NCBI GenBank assembly: GCA_008973525.1
Contig: WACJ01000188.1
Coordinates: forward strand, 248,001-312,000
DNA from: Stenopsyche tienmushanensis
Lineage: Eukaryota; Arthropoda; Insecta; Trichoptera; Stenopsychidae
Reading direction: 5' to 3'
Length of the DNA: 64,000 bases
Shown here piece after piece: positions 48,901 to 58,423 of this stretch. The translations under genes and the position numbers were made by a program. Numbering within the stretch: the stretch's first letter is position 1; each line of letters begins with the position of its first letter. Below the pieces are notes generated by a model that was given only the letters and a program-made list of their open reading frames with translations, made no database searches and had not been told where the DNA came from.

Positions 48901-49022
48901 ATATGAATTTAAATCACACCTGTTTGACTGCGGAGCCTCGAAATTCCGAGAAAGCAACATCTAGGTCTGGGATAGGAGGATTTAAATAATGATCGACTGA
49001 AACTATTCTTACAGAAAACCAT
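39494..49022 (-). CDS. REV3L: DNA polymerase zeta catalytic subunit
   Basis: REV3L is the B-family polymerase that extends past DNA lesions in the nucleus with REV7, POLD2 and POLD3. The coding exons are 49022-48920, 48842-48714, 48635-48541, 48469-47625, 47547-47343, 46225-46125, 46048-44100, 44020-43900, 42818-42109, 42040-41849, 41770-41650, 41579-41332, 41248-41088, 40934-40797, 40720-40583, 40514-40324, 40254-40027, 39958-39718 and 39643-39494. Phases match at every junction and sum to about 2,019 residues (human about 3,130; the central linker is shorter). Six single-base frame breaks, each behaving as an extra base, lie near 49,019, 45,232, 44,457, 44,343, 43,963 and 42,571. One intron (39,644-39,717) appears to be GC-AG. 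Catalytic motifs are intact, so assembly error is more likely than pseudogenisation. Confidence 0.97.
40027..42818 (-). CDS. REV3L: REV3L exonuclease-like and polymerase domains
   Basis: Ten exons (42818 down to 40027) carry the catalytic core. Motif A is LDFQSLYPS (Asp codon near 41,735). Motif B is RQLGLKLIANVTYGYTAANF across the junction at 41,332/41,248. Motif C is VVYGDTDS (40,934-40,911) with both catalytic aspartates, followed by KKRYVGYMYE and AKGIETVRRDGCPA. The exonuclease-like part includes DPDILCGYEIEMGSWGY and GRITLDVWR. A one-base break at 42,571-42,572 separates LQIDY from ATDEKKIFEE; deleting one G of GG on the minus strand restores the frame. Confidence 0.96.
42819..43899 (-). 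other. REV3L intron carrying a mariner insertion
   Basis: This 1.08-kb intron has donor GTATAC and acceptor TTTCAG. Its 5' part is occupied by the mariner copy at 43,340-43,875. The remainder (42,860-43,330) is AT-rich with one GC-richer block (42,950-43,110) of unknown origin. Confidence 0.85.
43340..43875 (+). pseudogene. Mariner element inside REV3L, antisense to it
   Basis: Blocks FDTKG, VNAAYNVNVLERLRKRDYLD and the right terminus TTTCATGACTTTTGGGACAC are visible. It is the same family as 9,697-10,203 and 38,940-39,493. The transposase is broken and internally deleted. The right terminus ends about 20 bases from the REV3L splice donor at 43,899. Confidence 0.7.
44100..46048 (-). CDS. REV3L: REV3L large central exon with REV7-binding motifs
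   Basis: This 1,949-base exon is low-complexity and Ser/Lys/Asn-rich, as in other REV3 proteins. It contains two proline motifs matching the REV7 (MAD2L2) safety-belt consensus: ILTPAVDPPSCNEVLSTM (near 44,920-44,980) and VVLVPVIKPPSLNSVKKW (near 44,605-44,660). The acidic and aromatic context EPFYSNN follows the first, as in vertebrates. Three one-base breaks (near 45,232-45,236, 44,457-44,458 and 44,343-44,347) each need one base removed. The corrected length of 1,946 fits both flanking phases. Confidence 0.88.
46298..46448. repeat. MITE-like element with CATTAGTCT ends
   Basis: CATTAGTCTCACAGAC at the left is partly mirrored by GTTTCTCAGACTAATG at the right. A related core (TCGCAGACTGCAG between arms of GATCACTAATCA) occurs at 55,518-55,577. 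The target duplication is not clear and the class is unknown. Confidence 0.4.
46497..46800 (+). repeat. Dispersed tandem unit, two to three copies
   Basis: Units begin TCTAATATATGAAAATTAAT (46,497) and TCTAATATATAAAAAAATCT (46,618). A partial third begins near 46,762. They share GCTGCCATAC.GTTCAT and GATTGCGATAAAACTT with the RWDD1-intron array at 33,851-34,100. Spacing is about 121 bases. Confidence 0.7.
47625..49022 (-). CDS. REV3L: REV3L N-terminal domain exons
   Basis: The exons are 49022-48920, 48842-48714, 48635-48541 and 48469-47625. They encode FSVRIVSVDHYLNPP, LRVFGATPNGHKLCLHVHG, VFPYLYIP, SIDKALNI, VPFYGYHRK and LLQSGAIMGMSYQPHEAHIN, the B-family N-terminal domain of REV3. The start ATG (49,022-49,020) is one base out of register with FSVRIV because of GG at 49,019-49,020. 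Removing one G gives the expected start MFSVRIV. An alternative is an upstream exon spliced at the acceptor-like TTTTGTTTCAG just above, but the family start favours the insertion error. Confidence 0.9.
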
Positions 49023-50399
49023 TTTGTCGGTAAAGTATCTGAAACAAAACCAAATTAACTTTATTATATCAAAAACGTGTTTATAATGCTCAAAAACTGT
49101 TCCCTAGGTGTATCAACAAAGCGACATTGTGAGCTTTCACGGAGATCTGTGATGGTATCATCAATGCAAGTCTGACAACTGAGTGGAACATTGAAGAGGT
49201 TCTTCTAGAATATGTTGTGCCATACACGGGGTTCTTCATTGGCAGTGATAATTTTTTACTAATGCAAGACAACCCCCGACTGTGTTTTAATTTAATTAAT
49301 TTAACTTATTCGACATTCGACATCAAGACAGTGATATTTTTTATAAAACTTGCATGATTTTGGATATCATCAAGACAGATAGATAAAAGCAATTAATTTT
49401 AAATGCTTATTAGAATAGTTTTAGAATTATTATTAAAATATAATTAACTGTACCTTCTACTGTTATTGTATTTTTTTTTAAATCAAGTAGACAATTCGAT
49501 TGAAAAACACTTGCAAAATATCATTTAATCGTAAAGTAGAAAAAGATAAATATGAAAATGCATAAGATCACGAAGAATAATGGGTTTTATTGACAATTTT
49601 CATTAAATTTAGATGAAAACAAGGCAAAATTTGAATTTTAGACAAAATCTATCATCTATTTTTCAGCTCTTAATCGTGTCGATCACATCACTGTCGAAGA
49701 ACATATGATTCATACAGAATTATTGTATTTGTAAATAAGCATTATGAATGATTCCACAAGTTGTAGAACTAAAAGTAGATTATTACAAAAGTACTCACCA
49801 TTCATTACAATATTTGTTTATATTATAAAATAATTTTTTTTTTTATAATTTGGGATGTAAATTTACATTTCCAAAGGTCTCGTACTGATTATACAGTAAC
49901 ATTCCCGTGCTTTAAAATCAAACGAAATTTCACTCAAGTGTAAACATGTTTTTGACGGATATAATAAAATATTTTACGAGCATAAATTTTGTAGTGATGG
50001 AATGCGTTGATAACGAAATAAATGTATACATTACACAACGAAATGCACTTGTAAAATAATTAGCTTATTTATTCATTCAGAATTATGCGTTTATAAATCA
50101 AAATAAATCGCTTGATATTAAAAATATTTTGTATTATTTAACTTATATTTATTTTAAAAATTTAAATTTGTAAATATGCATGGATGCTAAAATGATTCTT
50201 ATTACGATTACATTTTAATTTCGGTTTGCTTAAAAAGTATTCGAATATAACGAGCATATTTACATATCGCACAATTAAATAATAATAATTTAATGACCGA
50301 TACGTAGGTAGTGTGTTGCCGGTAGTGCCGCGCGAAAGATGACTAGTTCATCGACTGTACAAAGATTTTTATGTTGTAGTGCTCGTATTTTATTAAAAA

Positions 50400-50425
50400 A
50401 TGGATTTCTCTTCAGTTTTTCGAAC
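50400..50425 (+). CDS. Candidate first coding exon of USP1
   Basis: ATG at 50,400 opens MDFSSVFR and ends in the strong donor GTGAGT (from 50,426). The next USP1 exon (52,249) needs one leading base, but this exon supplies two. The join becomes perfect (ELGNLADVN) if one T of the TTTTT run is an insertion error like the others in this window. Another ATG at 50,339 reads through the same donor in a different phase. Tentative. Confidence 0.3.
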
Positions 50426-50780
50426 GTGAGTTGAAAACTTTTTAAATGCATTTTTTATCGCGTGAGACTAATTGATGAATGAATTTTATTGCGTAAATAT
50501 TTTATTGATATGATTGGATTTATTTTGTGCGCGTAGAAGTGGATGAGTAGGATTAGGTCGTCGAGCTGCCGTCTGCTGGTCGATGAGGGCGACGAGGGTG
50601 AAGCGGGTGAGGCAGGTATACGGAGCATGGTCGGCGATTGTAGTGTTATGCGTTGGCGCGGTGGAATCGGTCGGTGTGTGTGTGGGCGGAGCGGCATGCG
50701 CTGGTGAGGCGGCGCCCCGGCGGCGGGGGCGCCCGCTCCCCTCGCATCCCTCGGCCTAGGCCCCACCGTCTCTGCCTTAC

Positions 50781-51004
50781 CGCTCCGCGCCCTTCGGCCT
50801 GAGCAGCTCTACACGTACGTCCTTGAACATTAGCAACACGCGAGGCGGAGCCCCGTTCACCCTGACGACCCCGAGTCCTCCACGCTGCGCTCCCTCATCA
50901 TGTCGCGTCTGTTTTTGCTCGTCATTAATTATAGATCGAATTGTTTTTCTCATAAAACGGGACTCGTGCGCCGACTCGACCGGTTTTAGAACAAATCTTT
51001 CCAT
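50781..51004 (-). CDS. Unidentified first-exon-like open frame
   Basis: An ATG (51,004) follows an in-frame stop and opens 74 codons, starting MERFVLKPVESAHESRFMRK, with many charged residues. It ends exactly where a good donor, GTAAGG, begins (50,780-50,775). Its GC content is high compared with the surroundings. I do not recognise the protein and found no convincing next exon. It could be the first exon of an unknown gene nested between REV3L and USP1, or chance coding in a CpG island. Confidence 0.35.
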
Positions 51005-52248
51005 AACTATGAACTGTCAAATACACTCAAATTGAGCCTTCTCGGTGAAAAGTCTAACATTAAGCAATTTTGATAGCCCCCATTTTAATTTTAATAAATT
51101 TCGATTAAATGAGGTGACTACATATAGATTTAAATATTTAACCAACTCTACATAGATATATTCAGTTTGAAAGACAATATAATTTGAAAGTTGAATATTG
51201 CCAATGATATTCTCATTATTTTTTTTTTTTTTAATAACACCACATGAGTCGATCCCCCTCTATGCTTACCGTTTCAATATCTTATCTCTGCATTCGATTC
51301 GACAACTGACCAGCGTACCGACAGAACATACTCAGTCGTTATCGATAGTGCACAGTTTTATGGTGCAAAATGTTACGTTTTCGTAAGTCGATCCTTTTAA
51401 AATACATTAAATAATATAATTTTAGAACTTTTCATGTTATTGTATTACTTAAATATTTCATACAGATACGAATAAATAAATGTCAACTAACGAACAATTT
51501 GAATTCGGAAAAGTGCACGACCCTGATATTAATTTTTTAATTCAAACATGAATCAATTTAGAATACACATGTGCCTATAATTAAGCGTTAATCATACCAC
51601 TTATCTCTGTATTGCTCCTATCTTGAAACATCTGGAATGTTATATCCATAAACAATATTGAACAATGCAATCTATTGAAATAGACAAAATAGGATTTACA
51701 AATTTTTTTTAGTTAAATCTTTCAATTCAGATTTTAAATATATTATTTGGGACTTATATTTACCATCATTTTAAAAAAATATTATTATAGATATAAACCA
51801 TAAATGCAACGGAAATCAAATATTCATATATAATGACAGTTCAATATTCTATTTAGAAACAAATTTGTTTCGCCATGCCTGCCGCAGGTTATAGAATATA
51901 CAGTTAAATAAATTTTGATACCGATAGTGTGATTCGAAATGTGTTCACATTGTTTATTTCTATTGATTAATGAATAATTTTGACATAAAGTTATAAAATA
52001 TTTTGTTCAAATATATAAGTAAAGTTAATAAGCGAACGGATATATTTCATACGGCATGTCATTGAATAATTTGTTTTATACGTGAGATAATTTCGATCAA
52101 GAACGATCCTCGTCGATAGATTAAGTAAATTTAAATTGTGAAACAATATTGTAAAAATTATCTCCGCTGATATGATCGAGTTAAAATAAATCTAATCATA
52201 CGATCGCTGTTAATATCTCGAGATTTCACATTTGTATTTTTATTTCAG

Positions 52249-54104
52249 TTGGAAATTTAGCAGACGTGAATACGGGGCTTTACGAGGTCGATATGTTGAA
52301 TGGCTATCATACAGATACGCAGAACAGCTTCGGCGGTCGGAAGACGGCCGATGGAAGATCACCGATAGCCACTCTATCCAACCTCGGGAATACGTGCTTT
52401 CTGAACAGCGTCATCTACACCCTGCGTTTCACGCCTAACTTCCTCCACAACCTGCATCACCTGGTCGCCGATCTTGCCATAGCCGACCAGAAGCTCGGGC
52501 AGGCCAAAGCGAAGAGCTCCTCTCTGGGCCGGAGTTTCGCGACCTTCGCGAATTCCGGGAACAGATCATGGAGTAGCAAAGATCTGCTGTCCTTGGGCGG
52601 CTTCAACGAAGGCGGCGGCTGCAAGAGCAAGATACAAGTGACCACTGAAAAGATGCACGAGATGTATGCCAGTTTGAGAGCGTCGGAAGCGAGGGACAAT
52701 GTTGATCCATATCAAGCGGATACGTTTCTTGCGGCATTGCGGAATGTCAACTCGATATTTGAAGGCAATCAGCAGCAGGATGCGCACGAACTACTGATGT
52801 GCTTGCTGGATAGCATTAGAGAAACGTGTCGGTCTCTGCAACTCAGGTTTAACAATTATGTTGATCTCGCTAATGGGTAAGTTCCTTCTGTGTACTTATA
52901 AATGTGTAGTCCGTAGTGTTTTCTTTTATTGATTGTAAAATTTTTATTTGTTAATAATTTTAGGACAAATACGCTGAGTGAGCAGTCTTCAGTGGACAGT
53001 GACGGACCGTCGACCTTGATATGTTCTAAACCGTCGCTCGGAATATTAAGAAAAACTTGGAAGAACAGGAAAAAGCCTAAAACGTCTTCAAAAATTGATT
53101 CGCCCACGAAAGAAAACAATGTGAAGTCTCTCACGTTGGAAGAAGACTGCAGTTTATCGACGATTGAATGGAGTAAAAATTTAGGTTTCGATTTTGTAGC
53201 TGAAGATTTCGAAGGGACCACAGTGTTGCGGACCACTTGTTTAGAATGTGAAATAGTGACTGAACGTAAACAGACAATGTGTGACATATCAGTGCCTATC
53301 CCCGAGGAAGGGCGAGCAGATAACGAACGAGTCAAAGAACCGAGCGACGTCTATCAGCACGCTTGCGTCACGAGTGAATATCTCCGCGACCAGAACAAGT
53401 ACTGGTGTGATCAATGCGTCAGATACAACGAAGCGCGCCGGTCGGTCACGTACGAGACTCTGCCTCGGCTTCTCGTGTTGCAGCTCAAGAGGTTCAGCGG
53501 CGGGATGGAAAAACTCACTTCTCACATGCCTACGCCCCTTACTTTAGCGTGCTTTTGTGATACTTGCTGTCAGCTCCCCGCGGCTAAAAAGCTGCACCGT
53601 TATACATTATACGCCGTCATCATGCATTTAGGAAGGACTCTGACGGGCGGACATTACATCACTTATACCCGGGTTCAATATGCCGAAACGTCAGCAACGT
53701 ATCTGTGTTGCGATAGAGATAATAAAACTTGCCTAGTATCAAATTCCAATGAAAAACCCAATTTCATGAAAAATCTCTTCGCCAGAAACAAAAGCAACGG
53801 CGTCGCAGAAAAAATGCAACCCGTAAAACGTAAAGTACTCGCTGTTCAACCGAATCCTACGATGCCCACCAACGGCGGCTCGCTGTGTTCCAGTATGGAT
53901 TGTTGCGGAGTAAAGTTAAACAAGAATCTCTTTAACTTCGATGAGCAGAGTTCCCCCGATCGCGACATATGGCTCATGTGCGACGACGAAACAGTCAAAA
54001 CGATATCGACCGAAGAATTTGATGAACTGCTCTCGTCCAAACCAAAAATTCGATCGGCATCTACTCCATATCTATTATTTTATGTAAGAACGGACTCTGA
54101 ATAG
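52249..54104 (+). CDS. USP1: Ubiquitin carboxyl-terminal hydrolase 1, N-terminus incomplete
   Basis: USP1 removes monoubiquitin from PCNA and FANCD2 in the nucleus, ending translesion synthesis and Fanconi-pathway signalling (with UAF1 as partner in other animals). The exons are 52249-52876 and 52964-54104 (TAG), joined in phase by an 87-base intron, about 589 residues, with no frame break. The Cys box is LSNLGNTCFLNSVIY (catalytic Cys near 52,398), then EGNQQQDAHELL. The His box is LTGGHYITYTR (near 53,645-53,675). An acidic DIWLMCDDETV and the ending STPYLLFYVR are as in human USP1. Paired CLEC and CDQC form the usual USP zinc ribbon. The first codons lie in an upstream exon (see 50,400). 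It is shorter than human USP1 (785). Confidence 0.93.
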
Positions 54105-54795
54105 TCATATAAGTATACGACACAATTTCAGATTCGATGTTAAGAAGTGTATATAATGTCTAGGTATTTTTTTTTTAAATTTTTAATTCGTTGATTAAAT
54201 TTGACTTGAAATAACTAATTTTTTTTAATCTGCTTGGGCGATGATTTTTCATTATTTTTGAGCTCGTTTTGAGTTTCAAATTAGTCACTTTTTCTGCATA
54301 TTTTAAGAGTTTAAACACATTCTTTTACAAATTATATATGCATTTGAATTTTTAGCGTGCAATATTAAAACAACAGCAATAATTACTCGCAACAAAATTT
54401 GAATTAACATTTCGACATCTTCGCATAAAGGCGGAAAATCATGTATCGTAGATATTTTATTTTCTCGTTCATGCTTGTTCGTAAAATTTTTGTCACTAAA
54501 CGCACCTAAGTCATATTAATTTAATTCTATTACGAAATCTTAGGTACTGCAATTTGAATTGATCTGTTTTAGAAATTAATTTATTTTTATTTGTTACTAT
54601 ATTAAAAATGTTTTATTCAGTAATAAAAGAATTGATCTTATTGCAGATTATGATTTGATTAAAATTTAAATTGCATGATCAATTTTTACCGTTATATTTT
54701 TTAAACGAAATCAGTATTAATGATTAGTAGACTAATCAATGATATCATCAAGAGATTATGTGAAATGACAAAAACAAAAAGTTTGCTATTTTATG

Positions 54796-54820
54796 TATAT
54801 ATATATATATATATATATAA
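54796..54820. repeat. TA dinucleotide microsatellite
   Basis: About twelve uninterrupted TA units. A second, shorter one is at 63,489-63,508. Confidence 0.9.
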
Positions 54821-55517
54821 AGATCTTAAAGACTATAAATATCATCATCATAGTGCTGCCACATGTCCACTACAGGACTAAAGCTTCTTATTAAAGGAAA
54901 GGGGTCACAGTCATATCATTTGTATCGTACATCTCATGCCCAATATTGAAGATAGCATGACCTCCGAGTTTTATTTGTGAATGATCACCCAATGAGTCAC
55001 TCAAGAAGGGTAGTAAAAATCTTCGTGACCTTTGTCTACGTGTGAGTTGTGTTTAGTGAATTTATAAACTAAACGAAGAAGACAAAAGCAGTTCGATGAA
55101 AATAATAATTGGAGGTCATGCTCGATTAATTTAATTTGTGCTACTCACGCATTAACATAGACATTATATCTTGTGAATTGCTATATATATATTTTTTAAA
55201 CACAACACGTATGCGTCGCAGGTCGATCACTAATTATAGATATTTTATGAATTCGGCTTTTATAGCCGTTCCGTTGCACTAATTACAAAATTGTTCTAGA
55301 GCATTTGTCGGATACTTTTTTTATTTGTACAAATGCTAAAAATTCATGTCACATACTGCAACGAATTTATAATTAAAGATAATATGGATTAATAGCCAGA
55401 GCACGAGTTACTACTCAAAAAACAAGTGCGAATTCGTAAGAATCGAAGGTTGTGTTCGATTAATTTAGTTCATGCTGTTTGTTTATCATTATATATAGAT
55501 GTTCGTTTGTTAAACCG

Positions 55518-55577
55518 AGATCACTAATCATTAACCTCGCAGACTGCAGACGTACTCACTGCGTTGATTAGTGATCT
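55518..55577. repeat. Short inverted repeat, MITE-like
   Basis: AGATCACTAATCA (55,518-55,530) is exactly inverted at 55,565-55,577 around a 34-base core with CTCGCAGACTGCAGACG. The core resembles part of 46,298-46,448. No target duplication was identified. Confidence 0.55.
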
Positions 55578-58396
55578 GGGATTAAAGAAACAGGTTTATA
55601 ATTGTGTTAACTTAGAGATAAACACAACGCCCCACTTGAAATACTTTACGTAATATGATTATCAACCTATTTCTATAAGAATGAACATCTAAACATGGCT
55701 CGCGTAGATCTTAAAGACGTGTATATTGAGCTGTGAATTTGAAAGAATATTAGAAATCATTCCATAATGAAACGTGCAAGTTCATATCGAGGAATAATCA
55801 TTTAAATTTTACTCTTAGCATGTCGTATTGTAACGAAGAGACGTCTCATTTTTTAAATTTACGAACATCACAGCAGGGACATGCAGCTCGTTGAAACTGT
55901 GGATCGATAAGTCGTTGTGAATTCTGTATTTTATTTAGGACATTCGCGAATGATACAATTTGGGAAAGCGCCACAGTTGTTCCTCGCTGTCTGACCAAAA
56001 ACGCTGCTCGAGAAAATTCAATGATTCCGATGGCGGCTTTATTTTTAGCATACCTTTTCATACATAAACATAGTTATTTTATTAAAATCAGTATTATTAT
56101 TTAAAACGGTAGTTAGCATGAATTGAAATGGTATCTTAAAAATACATATATTCTCCATAAAATTGTATATATATATGTAATAGTCTGTGAATTAAATTAT
56201 GAATATAATTTATGCCATAGAACAGCTATTGGATGTATTTTTTAAATATTTATTCGTGGAGATTATATTTTTATATAACTGAAATCATATAGGTTTTTTA
56301 GAAATTTAAATATGAGTATTTTTGTAAGTTAAAACAACGTACTTGTATGCGCATATGTTTTGCTGTGTTATGACTTGGCGGCTTTTTTATCCGGTAAATG
56401 CGTCTGCATGACCCTGCTTAATAGTGTTTTGCATTTTATGACTACGCGTTGAGTTTAAAAATTTATTATTTAAGGTAGAAGAGTCACCGTTTGCATTCTA
56501 TGATTGTTCCCTGAGTTTTTATTTTTCGAGCGTTTACCTCTTAACCGCAGCGGAAGCGGTTCAATGTAAAAAAATGTAAATAGCTTTGTTGAAGACACTT
56601 TGTGAAGCTTACTATCCTCATATTGTATGAATGTATGCTGTTAATATCCAACTTGAATCGAATGATGTATATTGTAACATTATATTTGACACTGTAAATG
56701 GGTGCATCGATTTTTATGACGCAAGTGAATGGAGATCTATCTATTTTTGTGCAAAATACATATAATACAAAATATATTCTATATATCCTTTGACTAGGCT
56801 TTTTAAAATAATTTCCTTTGAAAATATACGTTCTCGACCATTTTAATAGTTGAAAGGTTGTGCTGTATAAACGATGTAATATATGTTTATCATGACGTTA
56901 GATACAATCAGATTAAAGTATTTTTTCACTTTTAAAAATGTAACCTTGAATCAAAATTCTTATATCTGCTTTTGGTATGTATGATTGACCTAATAAAATA
57001 CATTATGATAAAAAAAGAATAACCATCTATCTGTACTTGGATTGTAATAACTATCGTAGCATACTATGTAACTGGTGTTTATTTATGAAAGCGTTTGAAA
57101 AGACAATTTAATTGTTAAAAAGTCACCTGTATGATTTTTGCAAAGTTGTTGAAAATTGCTTGTACATTCTATAATATGTAATGATGCTAACATGCATATA
57201 TTGTTCAATAAACTTATTTTCTTAACTATCATGTCATTCTTTTCTCATCGTAAAACTGCGTAAATTATAAATTTTCCCAAATTTATTTATTAAAGTTATT
57301 TTTGTTACCTTTTACCATATACTTTGTTCTACACTCAACAGCATGGAAAGTGGCAAATTTAATATTTAGCTTGAATAAAAAATATATGATTACTGTCAGT
57401 ATATTAAATGCTATTGGTGATGAGCAGCAGCCTTGGAACAGCCCCACACTAAATCCAATGAAATTTATACACGGAGCAATATTTTATTATTGCTGTTGAC
57501 TTTTAAAAAGATCGATACCTATTGATAATCGTTCGTTGTTGAAAGATTTCTAATAATATTTTGTAAAATATGCAAATAAAGTTCCCGTTTGACTCCAATC
57601 TTGACCTTATTGCTGATTACTGTTGTCGACGATCATTCATTTGAACACGCATTTAAACATTAATTGCTTAAAAATACAGACGCATTACAATTATGTTCAT
57701 AACAAACATATCTAAGGGTTGGCTCCAATATATTTGGTTTAAACCGTTTCTAAATGATTTTTGTCGTTTAGTACGCAAAAATCAATTGATATTAAAACAC
57801 GGTACCATAAATATTGTTGACGTTTCAGGGGCATGAGAGGGCAGCGCTATCAGTATTAATCCTTTTTTTTTTTTTTTTTTGTAACTAAAACGAGATAATA
57901 TCAATACAGTGTGATATTGATATTACGTATCCTTCTTGATTCAAATTATAATTAATACATTCTATAAATCAAGTTTAGAAATAGTTCGCTAAATCCTGGT
58001 CATTTATTATTATTATAAAAATTCCAGTTTAAATCTATTTAATGGAATAAATTACCCTCCATCAAAAAAATTGGGATATGTGAATTATTAATATGTTTAA
58101 TCTTCCATGAAAGTCATTCATGTTTTATGGTAGCGTAAGAAGATTTTGTACTTAGAACCGTACATCTTTGATAGCCAACATTGGTCGGCGATTTATAGTA
58201 ATTTTATTATCTCATTGGATTCACGCGTACTCAATTATTTTATTGATATTCTAGTCATAAAATGATTATATTCACCCAGTAGCTGTATAATATTGTGACA
58301 AAAGTTAACAGCTTTATACGACAGGGAAAACGCGCCCGCGTTGTTCAGTAGGCTTTCAGTATTTCGTGTGATTGTTTTGCACATCCCATCTCAAAA

Positions 58397-58423
58397 ATGA
58401 AGCTCTCTCACAGGAAAAGCAGC
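58397..58423 (+). CDS. Possible first coding exon of an unknown gene
   Basis: Nine codons (MKLSHRKSS) are followed by a consensus donor GTGAGT. They are preceded by a CpG-bearing patch (58,325-58,345, ACGCGCCCGCG) and Inr-like TTCAGT strings typical of insect promoters. No downstream exon was recognised before 64,000. Chance occurrence is quite possible. Confidence 0.25.

Larger units (their letters stand above)
49023..52248. promoter_or_regulatory. Divergent interval between REV3L and USP1
   Basis: This is about 3.2 kb of mostly AT-rich DNA with a sharply GC/CpG-rich island at 50,530-50,900. Promoters of both genes must lie here. A less AT-rich patch at 50,300-50,350 precedes a candidate USP1 first exon at 50,400. 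No transposase was recognised. Confidence 0.5.
54105..58396. other. USP1 3' region and AT-rich intergenic DNA
   Basis: AATAAA motifs at 54,622 and 57,207 are possible polyadenylation sites. The stretch includes a (TA)n microsatellite (54,796-54,820), a short CATCATCATC-linked repeat (54,840-54,900) that resembles dispersed arthropod repeats, a 13-bp inverted repeat (55,518-55,530 with 55,565-55,577) and a long T run near 57,865. No gene was recognised. Confidence 0.6.

Noticed and set aside
39494..49022. REV3L as a pseudogene
   Set aside because: Splice sites, phases, catalytic aspartates, cysteine motifs and REV7 motifs are all intact; only one-base insertions disturb the frame, as also in TULP4.
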